Source of the DNA: Kryptolebias marmoratus
Taxonomy: Eukaryota > Chordata > Actinopteri > Cyprinodontiformes > Rivulidae
Assembly (NCBI RefSeq): GCF_001649575.2
Contig: NC_051439.1
Span: 9,550,467 to 9,614,466 of the forward strand
Direction: 5' to 3'
Length of the DNA: 64,000 bases
Shown here: piece by piece, positions 49,740 through 63,758 of the stretch
Layout: each line of letters begins with the position of its first letter
Position numbering within the stretch: position 1 is the first letter of the stretch
Translations under genes and position numbers: made by a program
The notes under the pieces: generated by a model
What the model was told of the DNA's origin: nothing
Seen by the model: only the letters and a program-made list of their open reading frames with translations
The model's database searches: none

Positions 49740-49960
49740 GTCACAAATCTTGCTGCTATTCTAGTACGTGACATCTTCGCTCGTTTGCGGCTGCTCATTA
49801 ACAAACAATACTGCTGTGAAATTGGTTTAATGACAAAGTAATAAAATTGCTATTCTGCTCACAGATGGCCTGAGGCACAGGGAGATTCTAGCAGGCTTAC
49901 TGAGGCTGCCCGTGTGCATTAAGCTGCTTGTTCATGAAAATAAAATCCCAACACTTCTCA
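49740..49960. promoter_or_regulatory. Candidate conserved non-coding element, homeodomain intron
   Basis: Contains 'gctgctcattaacaaacaat', 'aattggtttaatgacaaag' and 'cattaagctgcttg' without simple repeats, flanked by low-complexity T/CT-rich DNA. By composition only. Confidence 0.35.
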
Positions 49961-52553
49961 CTATCACTAACTTTTTTTTTCTTTTTAAGTTTTTTTTTCT
50001 CTCCTCTTACAAATGAAATAAATTAACCTACTTTCCCTCCTTGTATTCTCTTTGAATTCTCCCTCTCCCACATTCTCACCCTCTTGCTCTCCTCACTCTC
50101 TCTGGTGTATTCTCTCGATCTTTCTCCAGTTCTCACCCCGAGTACGAGAAATTACCATCTTAAAATAAAAAAAGGAGGCCTGCCCACGCAAACGCAGCTC
50201 GACTTCATTTCAAACGTGGAGCCCTTGTTATTAAATGACCCACCAATAAAACCAAGCCATTGAGGAATAAAAGAGCCAAAAGGAGCAGAGAAGTACAAAG
50301 ACCTCCCTCCTTCCATCTCGCTCCGTCTCTCTCTAATGCTTTCTCTGTAATGCCTCTTTTAGCCCTTCGCCTCTGTATCTTGGCTCGTCTAGCTTCGTTC
50401 TCCTTGCATGCCGTCTTAGCTGGGAGAATTCCACAGCCTTGGAGAGACTTGAACTTGTAATGGGAAAACAAGTAAAAAGGAGTTCATTTTTTGCGCACAA
50501 TCAGTCAACATTGCCAGCTCTATTAGAGCACCACCTGTTTTTCATAGCTGTGTATGTTCATAGAGAGGTGGGCATTAGGCTGCACTATAGCCTTGGTGGG
50601 TGTCCACGCCACGGTATGACCCAATGTGCCTCTGGTGCCCGATAAAGTGAGAGTGGGCCCTGTTAATTACACTGAAAATTTCAACAAGGCTCCTGTACTC
50701 ACACGCAACACATGCTGTATACTCGGAGCAGACATAAACACAGTGGCGCACATTAGCATCAGCTGTTTAAGGCTCCCATGGCTTACCCTGTGAGTAAAGC
50801 ATGTGTCTGGATTCTGCTGTGAGCGTTTATTTGGATCCATGACAACTGCTGAGCAAAATGAAATAACAAAATGAAACCTGCTACAACAGGGAGTCTGTTC
50901 TATTCTGCTCTGCCAATAATGAGAATATGTTTTTCCAAATTAGTTTCCTCATCCAAAACTGATAAAAAGGGATTATTATTACAGCATCAAGAAAGCAGCC
51001 AGATCAAATGAACGTAGCAGGTTGAGGGTGATCGTAGGGGGGCAAGCACTTGGGAGAGTCAATTCTGCTAATTAACTGCCAATTAGCGGTCCCTAAATGA
51101 GAGGGATCATGATGCCTAAGTTGGCAGAGCCTGGATAGTCTTTTTTTAACGCACATATACACTAATTCTTGCACACCAGAGACACACACACACAGTCACA
51201 ACCTCACACACTCCAGCTGTATATTTAGAAAGCCAGGGGCATGAGATGGCCGCTTCTGGGAGTCCCTGATTGGAGCCAAAAAAAGGCATGACATTTCCAT
51301 CTGGGTCAAAGTTAGATAGATAACCAACAACTTCAGTCACCAGAAAGGAAAACTGGGTAACAAGCAGAAATGTAGAAAGCTTGGAGTGATGAAAGGCCCT
51401 CAAAAGCCTCTGTGTGAAATTCAGGATTTTTAAATACTTTTAAAGAATATGGAGAGAAAAAAAAAACAGGCCAGCTTCATGCTGTTATGTTTCATTTGGA
51501 AAATATTAGTTATTGTTTTGCATTTCATAATCAGCTCGACTGCCAACCCAGAGAATCATAAAAAAAAATCATTAAAAAATCATAAAAGCAAGTGTTCCTA
51601 AGTGTCTCATTGGACACAGAAAGAGAGTGGAAAATATTTTTCTAAGTGGAGGAACAAATTTGACTGCTTCTTGCTCTGTTTTCTTCTCACATACTGCAAA
51701 CAAATGTGCTCCATCATTAATATTTTGTGTGTGAATCTGCAGCACAGCTTCTACAAACCTGTTAGGAGATTTAAACTGAGGAAATCTAAAGGGATCCGAG
51801 GAAGTAGATTAGAGAGGAAAAGAGAGGATCTGAATGGTGATGGGAAACCTGCTGTGGAGAGAGTTAAAGGGTAGGAAGTTTAGAGCGATCAGTTTATGTA
51901 CAAGCTGTGCTAAGGCGCAGCGCACAATCTGGGAAATAGCTACATAAATGGGCTATATTAAAAAGGCAGTGACTAAAGATGTCTGTCTTTTGGCTATTAA
52001 CTGAATGCAGAAATTTGTAATGCATTTTAAAACAAGGTGACATGGTGAGGGCTGGTTAAGGTGGAGCTTCTGTTGATAAATATGTAAAATAAAGAGAAAA
52101 AACAATCAGTGCACCATGCCCTGCCTTGATAGGCTCAGAGATTGAGCCTATTTCATCTCCTCAACGGGCACAGGCTGCTTGGCGCCGTTGTCTGGCGAAT
52201 ATCCTTCCCTTATCATGTGACCTGTGCTCTGACAGGGGGCAAAGGTTGGCTGCGATCCGCCCCTATGTCTTAATAACTCACTCATTGTATTCCTTTCTGC
52301 TGCTAATTAGAGCCTCTCCCTCGTGCGTGCATGTGTGTGTGTGTTTGTGTGTGTAGAGTCCCCCCTGGGCTGTAGTGAAGAGGCAGAGAAGTAAAAATAG
52401 AGTGTGGCTTAGTGCCCTCTTTATTGTTATTAGTGCACCAGTGGCATAACACTCAGTCATCATAGATGCCAAGAACTGACATGTTCGTTCTCTGACTTGC
52501 TTTGACATGGAAATGATTGTCTCTGATATTAGGAAATAAAAATGGGATGATTT

Positions 52554-52576
52554 CCTTCTTCTTCTTCTTCTTCTTT
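52554..52576 (+). repeat. (CTT)n microsatellite
   Basis: About seven CTT units in the meis2 homeodomain intron. Confidence 0.9.
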
Positions 52577-54539
52577 TTAAATGCTGTCTTTTTTAGTCAT
52601 ATGCTTACTCATGTAAAAACCATTGTGTGTGTGTTTTGTGTGTATTAGCATGGCTACAGTGGTAAATACCAGCAGGATAGTTAATGTGTGTGTGTGGGTT
52701 TATGGCAGTGAGTGAGGGTACATCATGCTGGGTCCGACTCTGAGACATTAAAGTATTCGGTCAAGCTCCATTTAGCGCAGACTGATAGCAGGACACCAGG
52801 AGCTGCTGAGACAGGCAAATACGCGGCAAGATACTGTAAACTGTAAATGCTTTAGAGTACAGACACCTGAGTCTGCCGTTTCACCTACTTTACTATCCCA
52901 CAATGCCGTGGGTGACATGGCCCTCACCTTTTCCTGCAATCTTAAACAAATGCAATAACATATCAGACCACACCCCGAATCTGTTAGCGTAACGCCCGTT
53001 GTCTCAAATGTGACACAAAAAAGCCCCACCATGCTATCCAGTGGTGTCACATAATACCTCCGCATGTACACAAACACACTTTTAGATCCGTAATAACAGA
53101 ATAATCAAGTACTTCTCATCTGCACAGCACCAGCGCAGTGAATTTGTGGACTTTCACCTCTTCCTTTGCTCTTTATTAATACTGGACAGCTAATGGGGTG
53201 TGGGCGACAAGCAGGTGAGGCCGTTAGCTAATGATATACACTAGATACAGAAGCAGGTGGAGTGTGTCAGTGGTACTCAGACAAAAGGTTTTAAACCATC
53301 TGAGTTTTGTTTTCTGTGTGTACAGGTGAGCTGCAGGTAAAGTCAGGGTAAGGTTCTGAAGGAGGTTGAACGAGGCCAAAGGGGAGAGAGTGAGATGTAC
53401 TGTCTATTGACTATCACACAGAGCACCGTTGTGCCCTCCTTGGGCTGCGATTGTGCCTGCGGACAAAGCCCTGATTCAGCACATCCTTTCCCCAAGGGAG
53501 AGCTCTGGAAACCGAAGACGATGGCCGTCCCCCCCCCCTTCATCCTCTTCGACTATCTCTCTCTTCGTCTGTCTCTGTCTCTCTCTGTCACTTTTTGCCC
53601 GGTAATATTGCAGCATCAAAGGGACCATAGAACAATGCAAGGGGCCAGCCAGACATTTGAAGAACTGCTTTCTTTTTTAAACAGGTTTATACATACATAT
53701 ATATATATATATTGTGATACTAGTATGGACTGCATTATGAACCAGATACGAAAAAGAAAAAAGGCAAATTTTTACTGTAACTTTCTAGCCTTGAAAGGGT
53801 AAAATGGAAAGCTTTATCTGCTCATATCCTCTTCACTGTTACCCAGCTAGTAATGTGGAAGCATCCTGTGTTGACAACAGCCAGAGTTTAGCACAGATAG
53901 ACTTGCAGAGCCTAAGCCTCTTCAGCCTCCTCTTTAATTTATTTGTGCAATTTGATTCCCGTTGTGTTTTTATTAACACAGCTGGTGCGACATTAATACT
54001 TGGCTCAATGGCCATCTATTTTTATGTGCAAATGTACGTAGAGACATATCTCACGAGGATGTGGCACAGTGCAAGATGCTTTCGGACTAAATGAATCTGA
54101 GACTTGGATTTCATGGCCAGTGATAAGACAGACAATCCTTCTATATCTATCTACGTCTCTATCTGTTCCTCTTTCTCTCCCCTCCCAGGTTAGCTGAGTA
54201 TTTTTGCATTAATCACCATGACATAGGCAAGGCAACTCAATTTTCTGCTCCTGTAGGTAAGGTGCACAACGTGGCATGAGGCATGAAACAGGCAAAGCGG
54301 GGGCTAATCTTTGGTTACTGGTGTAATTGAAATGCTATCCACACTGTAGGGTGCATTAAAGTCTGATAACAACAGTTCCTGTGGCCAATTTAAGTAGCTT
54401 GACTTCCCTTGGCTATAAGCGAATAAAGCAAAGGGGTGTGTTGGAGAGACAGAGCATTTTAGGTTGCAGTGGTGGGGGAGGTCGGTTGAGGGAGGGGGCT
54501 GATAGATAAGGCAGACAAACCCAGCTAATTCTCCAGGCA

Positions 54540-55020
54540 TGTTTCTCATTGTGAGTCGGGAAAAATGAGAGAAAAAAAAATGAATCACAGAAGCAAAAAA
54601 TCAATTGACCCTCGGGTGGCTTGTCAGGCTGCGAGTCTGATAAACCTAAAAGCTTCGTTAATGTCGGCCTGCCTGTATCCAACAGATAGAGCACTTTGTA
54701 AATGAACCCGCTTTGATAAATATATTAAGGAAAGCTGTGAATAAAAGGCACAGACTTGTCATTTGTAAATAGAACCCCCGCTACATGGAATTAGAATGAT
54801 AAAATGGGGTTCCATATAATTAAGTTTGTGTAAGACCTGAAATCCGTGCAAATACCTTCCCGGAATTTTGAAAGGAAGCTGTCAGTTCAATTAATCTGAA
54901 CATCACCCTGAGAATGTACTGAACAAAATTAAGCCCCAGATAAAACCTGGGCTAGTATTTTGATAAGTAATTCCTGTATCATTTCTTTGCTTCTGTGATC
55001 ATTTTATTTAATCCACCACC
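54540..55020. promoter_or_regulatory. Candidate conserved non-coding block 0.5 kb from the TALE-loop exon
   Basis: Almost 500 bp of high-complexity AT-rich text with many homeodomain and GATA-like cores ('tctgataaacctaaaag', 'gctttgataaatatattaag', 'ccatataattaagtttg', 'agttcaattaatctg', 'ttttgataagtaattcc') and no open frame. It is the strongest enhancer-like stretch by eye in the window. Confidence 0.4.
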
Positions 55021-55539
55021 CCCAGTTATGTGCTAAGCCATCTACAAAGGCCCTGCTGGCCAGGCCACCAAAACCTTAATCCACCATATAGCCGGAGTAA
55101 AACGAGAAGGGGGTGGAAGGTAGTTTTTTTGCCGGTTGTGGGGGCACCAGTGGCAGTGCTAGGTATGGTTTTGGATGAAGGGGATGGGTTGGGTGTGGGG
55201 GCTGTAGGGGTAGCTTATGATCTCTGTCTGCTACCTTAAATATATCCCACCGAATACATATGCATCAGACCACAAAGATCACCGACTTAGCTGCTAACAC
55301 TGTACCGATAACACTGGTACATCCCCGGTAGCTTAAAAATAATAACGTTACAAAGGTTTTCTGTGTGTATGTGTACATGTGCACCCTTCTGTGTCTATAT
55401 ATGATGTACATAAATGGTTTTCACACTTTAGGAGCATTAGCCGTCATGGCTGGTGGGTAGAGGGGAGACTAAGGCTTTTGAAAATAAAAGCCAGAGCGAT
55501 GCTGGTGGTGGAGATAGGGCAAGCAGAAATCTTGACTCA

Positions 55540-55680
<141 letters not shown>

Positions 55681-55789
55681 CTAGCAAATATTTCTGTAAA
55701 CACTCACGAGAGAATGCAAATACACAGTTGCAGCATATTGCTTTCTTAGCACCCGCTGCCAAAAGGTGAAGGTGGACGATAATGTTTTG

Positions 55790-56600
55790 TTTGTGTGACT
55801 GTTGGCAAAATATTTCATGAACCACTCCACAGGTTTTAATGGAACTTGCAGAAAGTAATCATGGGATGTACATTTACAATTGAATACATTTTAGAGTCAA
55901 CCCAAGTCAAGATGGCTGCCATAGCCAACTGACCCTAAAACATGTTTAGAATTTGGTTAAATTTGCAAATATTGACCTAACATTTTGTGTTATAATAGCT
56001 GAGACTATTCCCCAATACATATTCTAAGGACTAAGAGATTGTGCAATATCTTTGTTTAAATTTTATCATTAATTCTTTGAAGTCAACTCTGTCTGTTGGC
56101 AAAATATCTTATAAAAATCACTGAAAACTTTGTCTATTAAAACTTTAAAGAAATTATCTTTGGATGCACTACTACAGTTGATTAACATTTGGAGCCAATT
56201 CAGTTCAAAATGGCTACCATGGCCAACTGACCTTAGAAAACACAAAAATGGGTATAATTCAGGCAGTTTTACAGATATTGGGTTAAACTATGGTGTCGTT
56301 GTAGCTGACAGTCTTTTACAACACATACCCTAAGTGCTACTCATTATGCAAGATCTTTGCCTAAAACTTTAGCATTGACTATTGGAGTTGCCATGTTTGT
56401 CTGTTAGCAAATTATCTCATAGACCACTGAACAGATTTTCATAAAACAACTACAACTGAACACAAAAATTAACCAACACAAAAATGGCTATAATTCAGTC
56501 AATCTTAGAGATATTAAGCTCAAATCTGATGTTGGAGTAGCTGAGAGTCATTCACAACACATAAGCTGAGTGTGACTCGACAGCTTGCAATTTTGAATTA
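55790..56600 (+). repeat. Diverged tandem repeat, ~300-bp unit, about 2.7 copies
   Basis: The phrase ttggcaaaatatttcatg recurs in degenerate form at about 55803, 56095 and 56402, spacing about 294 and 307 bp. Each unit also carries a 'caagatggctgccatagcc'-like phrase (about 55908 and 56205) followed by 'aactgacc', and 'atggctataattcag'-like text. The last unit has an internal deletion. It is probably a fish-specific satellite or the remains of a repetitive element; I cannot name the family with certainty. Confidence 0.8.
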
Positions 56601-57799
56601 GGTTATTTTTAAGGTTTGACCAAAATAACTACAAGTCTGTCATATCTCAGCATGAGATGATCTAAGTCTAAAACACAAACATGAGGGCAGTGGGCGATAT
56701 ACATTTCATTCAGGAATTCAAGGACTTTGTTTTCTATACATTTTTGTGTTTGATGCATTGTGCAACTTATAGCTGGACCTTCTTGTGACCTCTACCCAAC
56801 CCTGCCTCCACTTTGCACAGTATAGATGTTCACCACTTGCAAATGTTTGCCCTCTCACACACAGACACACACACAGTAACACATAAACTTTTGTGCTGAA
56901 CTAGTCAGAACTGGCCAAACAAGTTTGTCAAAACTGTCAACCGTGATAACCTCATACCTAATCCTTTGCCTGCCTACGCACAAACCATATAGCGTACATG
57001 CCGATCATAAGCAATCAGCCAAGGAAAATAAAAGCAACAACAAAAAAAGACACTCATGAACACACGTTGACAAGACTTTCCAGGAGGCCTAGCACAGATA
57101 TCCTTTTATAATGCTAGGGAACAAAATGAGTGGGTGCAGATTTGCAGTGAATACATTTCTCTTTCCTTGAATGTCTGACATGCATCCTGGTGGTGGCTCT
57201 TTCATAGACAGCAGCTGAATACAAGCTAACGCCAAAAGAACAGAATACTGTGAAATCCCCTCTCCAGCTTTGCCAAGATTTTTACCTGAAAATGGAATTC
57301 TCCAACAAGCGGCTGCAATGAGACTATTTGTGTCAGGTCCAATCTAAAAAACATTGGTTGATATAAATGGCAGACCTTGGGCTGCCTTGCTCCCTCTGGG
57401 CCTGCTATGAAGCATGACAAAACAACAGTGATCGCTGGTGACAGATGTCTTTAAGGGCCAGATTAGGAGTCGGGGCGCACGCAAACGAAACAAATGAGAC
57501 ACTATGTGTTTCATTCAGGCGCTCTAAACAGAGAGCATGCACGCACGCGGACTTACGCACACACAAAAGCATGTGCAAACAGAAATGCACACAGAGGTAT
57601 AAGACACATTCAAAAGCATGACACTTGCAAATCAAATCAGAGTAAAAATTCTTTTTTTAAAGGTGACATTTAAATCCTTTCCTATTTTCAGATGGTTTCA
57701 AGCGCCATTGACAGACATTCCTCTCTACAAGAAACCCCCTCCCACCGTCAAAACTTCTGCTTTGTCATTTCCCTCCTCACACTCATCAAGAGAGCAAAA

Positions 57800-58000
57800 T
57801 CCGTAGCTGGTAATGCTCGACTGGCTTGTGCTAATTGAATCCAATTTGAACATGAAATGATAACAGTTGCTCAAGAAGCATTTTCTCATTTGCTGCTGAA
57901 ATAATTGATGTAAGTGAGAATTTATATCAGCAGGCAGGAGGATTTCTTCTTCCAGGTAGCCATGCTCGTTTAAATGTTTTAATTAAAGGATAGATGAAAA
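57800..58000. promoter_or_regulatory. Candidate conserved non-coding element in the upstream meis2 intron
   Basis: Contains 'cttgtgctaattgaatcc', 'gaaatgataacagttgctc', 'ctgaaataattgatg' and 'aatgttttaattaaagg', lying between the two copies of the 300-bp repeat. By composition only. Confidence 0.35.
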
Positions 58001-58483
58001 AATGGTTTGAGGAATGTGCACAATTAATAACAAACAAGACTAAGATTGGACAAATAATGAGGCCCCGCTACAGAGGAGGATTAATCTGATCCGTACTTGT
58101 GTACACAGTCCCCTTTAATATGCTAAAATCATTAACAAAGGAACAATGATAATGGTTGTATAGAAAAACATTTTCTGATTGCCAGGTGCTGACATTTCCT
58201 TGGCTTACATAGACAGAATAACTGAGGGGGTGTGTATGTGCATGCATGAATGAAAGAGTGTTAAGGTGCTCAAGAGATGGCACTGTTTAGAGGAACTTAT
58301 AAAAATAAAAAACATAGGATTTCTTGAAGGAATGGATATCGCTCACAAGTTTTAAGCTAAAATCACCTTACAAATGAGAAATCTTCAAAATAACATGATT
58401 TTATCTTGTGTGGTCTTGCATGATTTGTAAGCGCCTGTTTGACTTATTAATGATTGTCAGCTCCTACCACACCAAATTTTACC

Positions 58484-58965
58484 TTAATATCTGTAAAAAT
58501 CACTGACGTATAACCATTTTTGCATAATAGCCATCTTAAACTAGGTTGACTTCAACAGTTAATCAGCATTAGGTGTACAGCCAGTTACTTTCTGAGAGTT
58601 TTATTAAAATTTGTTCAGTGGTTTATGAGATATTTTGCTAACGGACAAACAAGGTTGACTCCAACAACCAATGCCAAGGTGTTAAAAAAAGATGTTGGCA
58701 AAGTGTAGTGCTCAAATTATGTGTTGAGGATGATGCTCAGCTACTCCCACACACATCTTTAGCTCAATATCTGTCATATTGGCCAGGCTATATCCATTTT
58801 TGTGTTTTCAAAGGTCAGCTGGCTGTGATAGCCATCTTGAATTAGGTTGGAACTAAAGGTTAATCAACTGATGATGTCAATCTGATGATTAATTTCTGAG
58901 AACATCATTAAAATCTGTTCTGTGGTTCAGGAAATATTTTGCTAACTCTACAGACAAACACATGG
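58484..58965 (-). repeat. Inverted copy of the ~300-bp tandem repeat
   Basis: Here the same phrases appear reverse-complemented: 'gagatattttgctaac' at about 58627 and 'gaaatattttgctaac' at about 58930 (about 303 bp apart), and 'agccatcttaaactaggttg' and 'agccatcttgaattaggttg' at about 58529 and 58830. It lies about 1.9 kb from the forward array and in opposite orientation. Confidence 0.8.
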
Positions 58966-61900
58966 ACAAAAACATTAGCGCTCTTTTGCCTTTGGCAGCA
59001 GGTGATTATGTTACAGTATTAGTCCACATCCTCTTGACAGCGACATGTAATAAGAGTGCAACCCTCTTTTCCTCCCTTTTCCTTTGTGTTTTTACATGAC
59101 CTTGGTCACCATCTAAACACACTTGCAAATATACCAAAGCAAACAGTCCCTCCTACTCTGTTTTTAACACACACATGCTACAGAGACCTGCACACAAACA
59201 TACAGACTCTAAGGTAAGGATGGTGTAGGAGCAGCCTAGATTGGAAATGGGGAGTGGGTCATTTACATTGTATTAAGGCTTCCTCGGCCTCTCAGGCTCA
59301 GACCCGGTCATCAATCGCCTACTGTCAGCCAGAGCGCGCTCTAGCCTGGTGATAAATACGCCGGCCAGCGGCACGGCTCGTCCAGCAGCCACCACGTAAT
59401 GAATGGTTTGAACAAACAAGAAAGATGTCTCATCAAGGAGAGTGGGGACGTTAAAGCCCCCTTGCACACAAAAACCCCTGAGTAAGGAGATTTACACTGA
59501 CCGCATAGATACGACACCAAAAAAAGGAAAAAAAATCCTATTTTGTCCAGCCCTCTCCCATTAACCCACTCATTCTCCTGATGTCAGATGATAGAGCCAT
59601 TCTCCAATCTTAAGTCTTGCATAGATTTTTGCATATGCACAACCAAGTATGCACACAAACAATTATAAACCCATTTAAACATGCACAAATGAACTCTACA
59701 AAACCTTTCCTACGAAATCCTCTTCATCTACCCTCCACTCTCTGTGTTGCCATTCTTGCTGACCTTCTTGCTCCAACACATATACGTTATGGTTAAGGTT
59801 GCAGCCCACCCACACAAAATTTACATTGTGGTAACTTTCCCTTAAGCATGGCGATGTGAAGGCTCAGCTACAGAAAAGGGTGCATGATGGCAATTTAAAC
59901 ATACACACACACAAAGGCACAAGAAGAAAGTTGACTTGATGGGCCTGTTACGAAGCTGCAGCAACCGTGAAATTGGAGAATGACTATTTAGACCTCTGAG
60001 TAACCTCTTAATGTTAATCGCCACAGTAACAACAACAAAAACACACATAATAACCAGACAATAAAAAAAAAATAAATTGGTCTTAATAAAAGAAAAGGTG
60101 AAATGCACACTTAAAGAAATATCCAACTAAAACCACAAAGACTCCTCTGATGTGTTCTCTCCTGGAGAGGTTGTGCTCTGTTCTCAGGAGACACTATGAC
60201 ATGCTTATTTAATGAATGAAACACAAACACACTGCAGGAACAAAGATGGTATTGATAACCTCCACTCTAGCTTTGGATTCCCTCAACATGTTCAGGATAA
60301 GTACCTCCCATACAAGCTCAAGGCCAATGTCCTTACAAGAGCAAAATGTAAAACAGTCTCAAAATTGGAGGCATTTTCTCTAACTCTTCAGTTGTGACAA
60401 CTTCATTATTACATTTTAACAGCTAAATGCACAAAACCCTCATGTACACATGTCTGGTTCTGACTTGGGATAAATCAGCCATAGATTGAAACAACCATAG
60501 ACAAGTACTTTATTGGATCACACTCTGCCAGTTATCAAGAATCGAGCTGTGTCCGCATATTTGTATGGGTGACCAACTGCAGGCTAAATTACAGGCTTTG
60601 ATGTGCTCTGTGCTCTCTGATAACTCGAGCTGTAATAGCTCCTGTGGTTGCTGAACATTACTAGCTGAGGTAGCTCTATCATCTGCTGGGTATGGTCCTT
60701 AAAACTCCCTCTGAGCCCAGCTTGGCATTTCACCACAACACACATAATAACCACTGCTGGACCACTCTTACTTCACACCACACCTTTCACCCACGCTGAC
60801 TTCTATCTACTCATTCAACACCCAGTTTGCTATATATCACTTTGGTACTCTCCTGACACCTATTTGCAGCCGTCATCAAATCCCACAGCCTGATCATTAT
60901 CCCCACTGCTCCATGCAACCCCCACCACTTTCCTAGCTCTGATGCTTCCACTCCACCCACTGAACCTGCAGCCCCTTGCATGAGCCGCTGGTAGACCCCA
61001 TTGATTAATTACATCATCAGTGTGTGACATGAGTTATGGAGCCAGGTCACAAGGTTGCAGTGGCTTGCAAACCTATTCAATGCTAATGACTCCCAGGAAA
61101 TCACAGGCCATTGGCTGTTTACCTTCAGCCCCATGGCAACACAAAGGATTTGCTAAGGATGACCGGTATGATTAGACTCCAGTTATTTTGTCTGTTGGAT
61201 AGGGATTTTAGATAATCTGCCTCTGTATTTTTTCATCCAGTTGAAGTGTTTGTTCATTTTTTAAATTAAACAAACGTAATGCTATAAATTAATTCAAAAT
61301 AATGCCTTTTTGTTTTGTCATCAATGATAAGCTACAATATATTGTGCCTTTTGTGTCCTAAATGTTTTTTTTTCCTCTCATGTCTTCCTCACATTGATTG
61401 GAATCATATTTGTTTTTAATCAAAGTAAGTGGAAGAAAATAATAATATTCACTGTCAGAAATAAATGCAATCAACCAAAGGAGTGACATTTTAATATGGA
61501 TTCTACACTGAGCAGGGGTAAGATTGGCACATTTTAAATATCAAGTTGCCATTGTTAATAATATTACAATTGGCTTCTTTGACAAATGACAATGAGATTG
61601 AATGCATATCAGCATTAATGAAAGATCAAATGATATGTCAAATAAATCTAGTTGAATTTTTTGAATCCATCATCACCTTACCCTGGTACTTTTAGCAGGA
61701 TTGTGGCAGTGGATCTGAGCATGATTTAAGCCTGCAGAAACACTGCTATTCCCTTTGATTCACAGCTTCATTTACATTTAATTTTTTGACTTGGTTCAAC
61801 TTTTTTTTTTTTCCTTTTGCAGTGAACTGTGTTGCATTCTCACCCTTTTTGTGCAGCTTTTGACTGCCAGTCTGGGTTTTTGTTTTTGTTTTATTTTGCT

Positions 61901-61973
61901 GGAAACCACACTGCTTCCTGACAACAAGCGAGAATGCTTCATGACTCAACCTTACTGCGTGCTCGCCAATTGT

Positions 61974-61995
61974 GCACACACACACACACACACAC
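61974..61995 (+). repeat. (CA)11 microsatellite
   Basis: A CA run in the upstream meis2 intron. Confidence 0.9.
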
Positions 61996-63523
61996 GCAGA
62001 GATTATAAACAGAGCTCACATGATGTCAAGCAACAAACTGCACGCACCGCATGCCAATCCCTGATAACAGTAAATGAAGGTACATTTACATCTACACCTC
62101 GAACTTTCTGCATTCAGAACATACCACTGCACTTACCACTGTCTCTCCCACTTCGAGCACCAAAGCTTCCACACTAAGTAAGGACTCTCAGCGGACTGCC
62201 CTCTGACTGTAAAAAAAAGTGATGATTGCAAATACAAGGCGGACCGGCGAGGCTTACAGCATCTATTATGGAGCAAAAGGGCCCCCAGTCTGTCTGTCTG
62301 CCTCTCTGACTGGCTGGCTGGCTGGTAGGCTGTTTGGCAGTGCATCAGTACTACTCCTGCAGTTGCTACCACGCCACCCCCCACCCCCCCTTCCCACAAC
62401 AATCACTGGCTGGGCTCCTGAAGCCAGCTTCTGGATTCCAGCCAGCAGCCTGTTTGCTCTACACCATTAATTTATGTTCACTGGAGACAGTGCAAGGTTG
62501 TAGGGAGGCTCTATGGCATAAATGCTCTGCTTGCTTGCCAAGCTACAGCAAGAGTAAAGTGGGAGTCGGAAGGAAGGAGGGGTGAATGGAGAGAGGGTGA
62601 GGAAGGAGCCCTGGAGGATGTGAAAGATACAGGGATCTGATTGTACCAATCTCCATGAGGCTAAATAGCAATCACTCCCACACAATCCCAATGCACCTCC
62701 AGACATAACAATTGACCAGCAGAAAGGAGAGATGTTTACTGGATTTCTTCCCCCCAAATTCAATCATGCATAACGAAGTGAAAATATATCACCTTTATCC
62801 AATAATGAAAGTAAAACTGCATTCATTATCTGCATAGAAATCTGGAAAAGATTTTTAAATAAATGGGAACTGAAGATAAGCAATAGATCTGTCAGAATTT
62901 GCAACAGTTACATCTAGCAGGTTGTCTTATTTATGACTTGCAACTGCAGGGATGTCCTTATTTGATCATCACATGAAGATTTTTGTGGTTTTTGTTGTTG
63001 TTGATACCATTACATTGATGCTCCTCTACATTCTAGAGGACTTTCCATCCACATAGTGAGAATACTTTTCATCAATTTCTCAATCTACAGTCAGCCACCC
63101 CAGTAGCATTTTCTCCTTTACTGCTAGGCCTTCTGCTCTTGTCTCCTATCTTCTTAATTCCACCCCCTACCAGCACCAGCTCCACCACCACCACCACCCC
63201 CTTCTCTTGCGCTCATTTCATCTTGTCCCGCTATTTCAAAGTTTCAGCTCACCCTTTAAGCCAGGTCCTACAGGGCAGGAATTTGGCCTGGTTTTTCAGA
63301 CCAGTCTGTTGGCTTTGTTGTGTTAACTGCATGCTCAGAGGCACCCAGCCTCTGTTCTGCTCTCCTCACTAACTTGCCTGATGTCAGCGCAACAGCCCAC
63401 ACCTCTGCTTTATTATCTCTAAAACATCTTGCAAAAAAAAAAAAAAAACACTAAATGTGAGCCAAATGATCACCTTCTCACAAAAAGGTTTAACTTTATT
63501 TGAGTTTTAATATATGCCATCCA

Positions 63524-63645
63524 ACCATCCATCCATCCATCCATTTTCTTTACCTGCCTTTCTTTTCTGGGTCGACGGAGGAGCTGGTGCCTATCTCCAG
63601 CAGTCACTGTGTGAGACACGGTATACACCCTGGACAGGTTGGAAG
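63524..63645. mobile_element. Dispersed teleost repeat fragment with (CCAT)n start
   Basis: A (CCAT)n run at 63524-63544 is followed by the phrases 'gagctggtgcctatctcc' and 'tacaccctggacaggttgg'. I recognise both, slightly diverged, from a very common dispersed repeat in fish genomes (GCTGGAGCCTATCCCAGC ... TACACCCTGGACAGGTCGCC). It is probably a truncated non-LTR element end. Family assignment would need a repeat library. Confidence 0.65.
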
Positions 63646-63654
63646 TGTTTTGAG

Positions 63655-63672
63655 ATATATATATATATATAT
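63655..63672 (+). repeat. (AT)9 microsatellite
   Basis: An AT run between the dispersed repeat and the retrotransposon-like ORF; a shorter one lies at about 53696-53712. Confidence 0.85.
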
Positions 63673-63758
63673 GTTGTATATAAGATACAACAGTGAAATT
63701 GAGCTATACAGTCTGGGTCCTTAGGCAAGACCCTTTGAGTTACTGCCTACCTCATACC

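Noticed and set aside
59273..59467. 64-residue minus-strand frame in the upstream meis2 intron, tested as the missing homeodomain exon
   Set aside because: The translation has no KRGIFPKVATNIMRAW-type helix 1 sequence and no matching splice sites.
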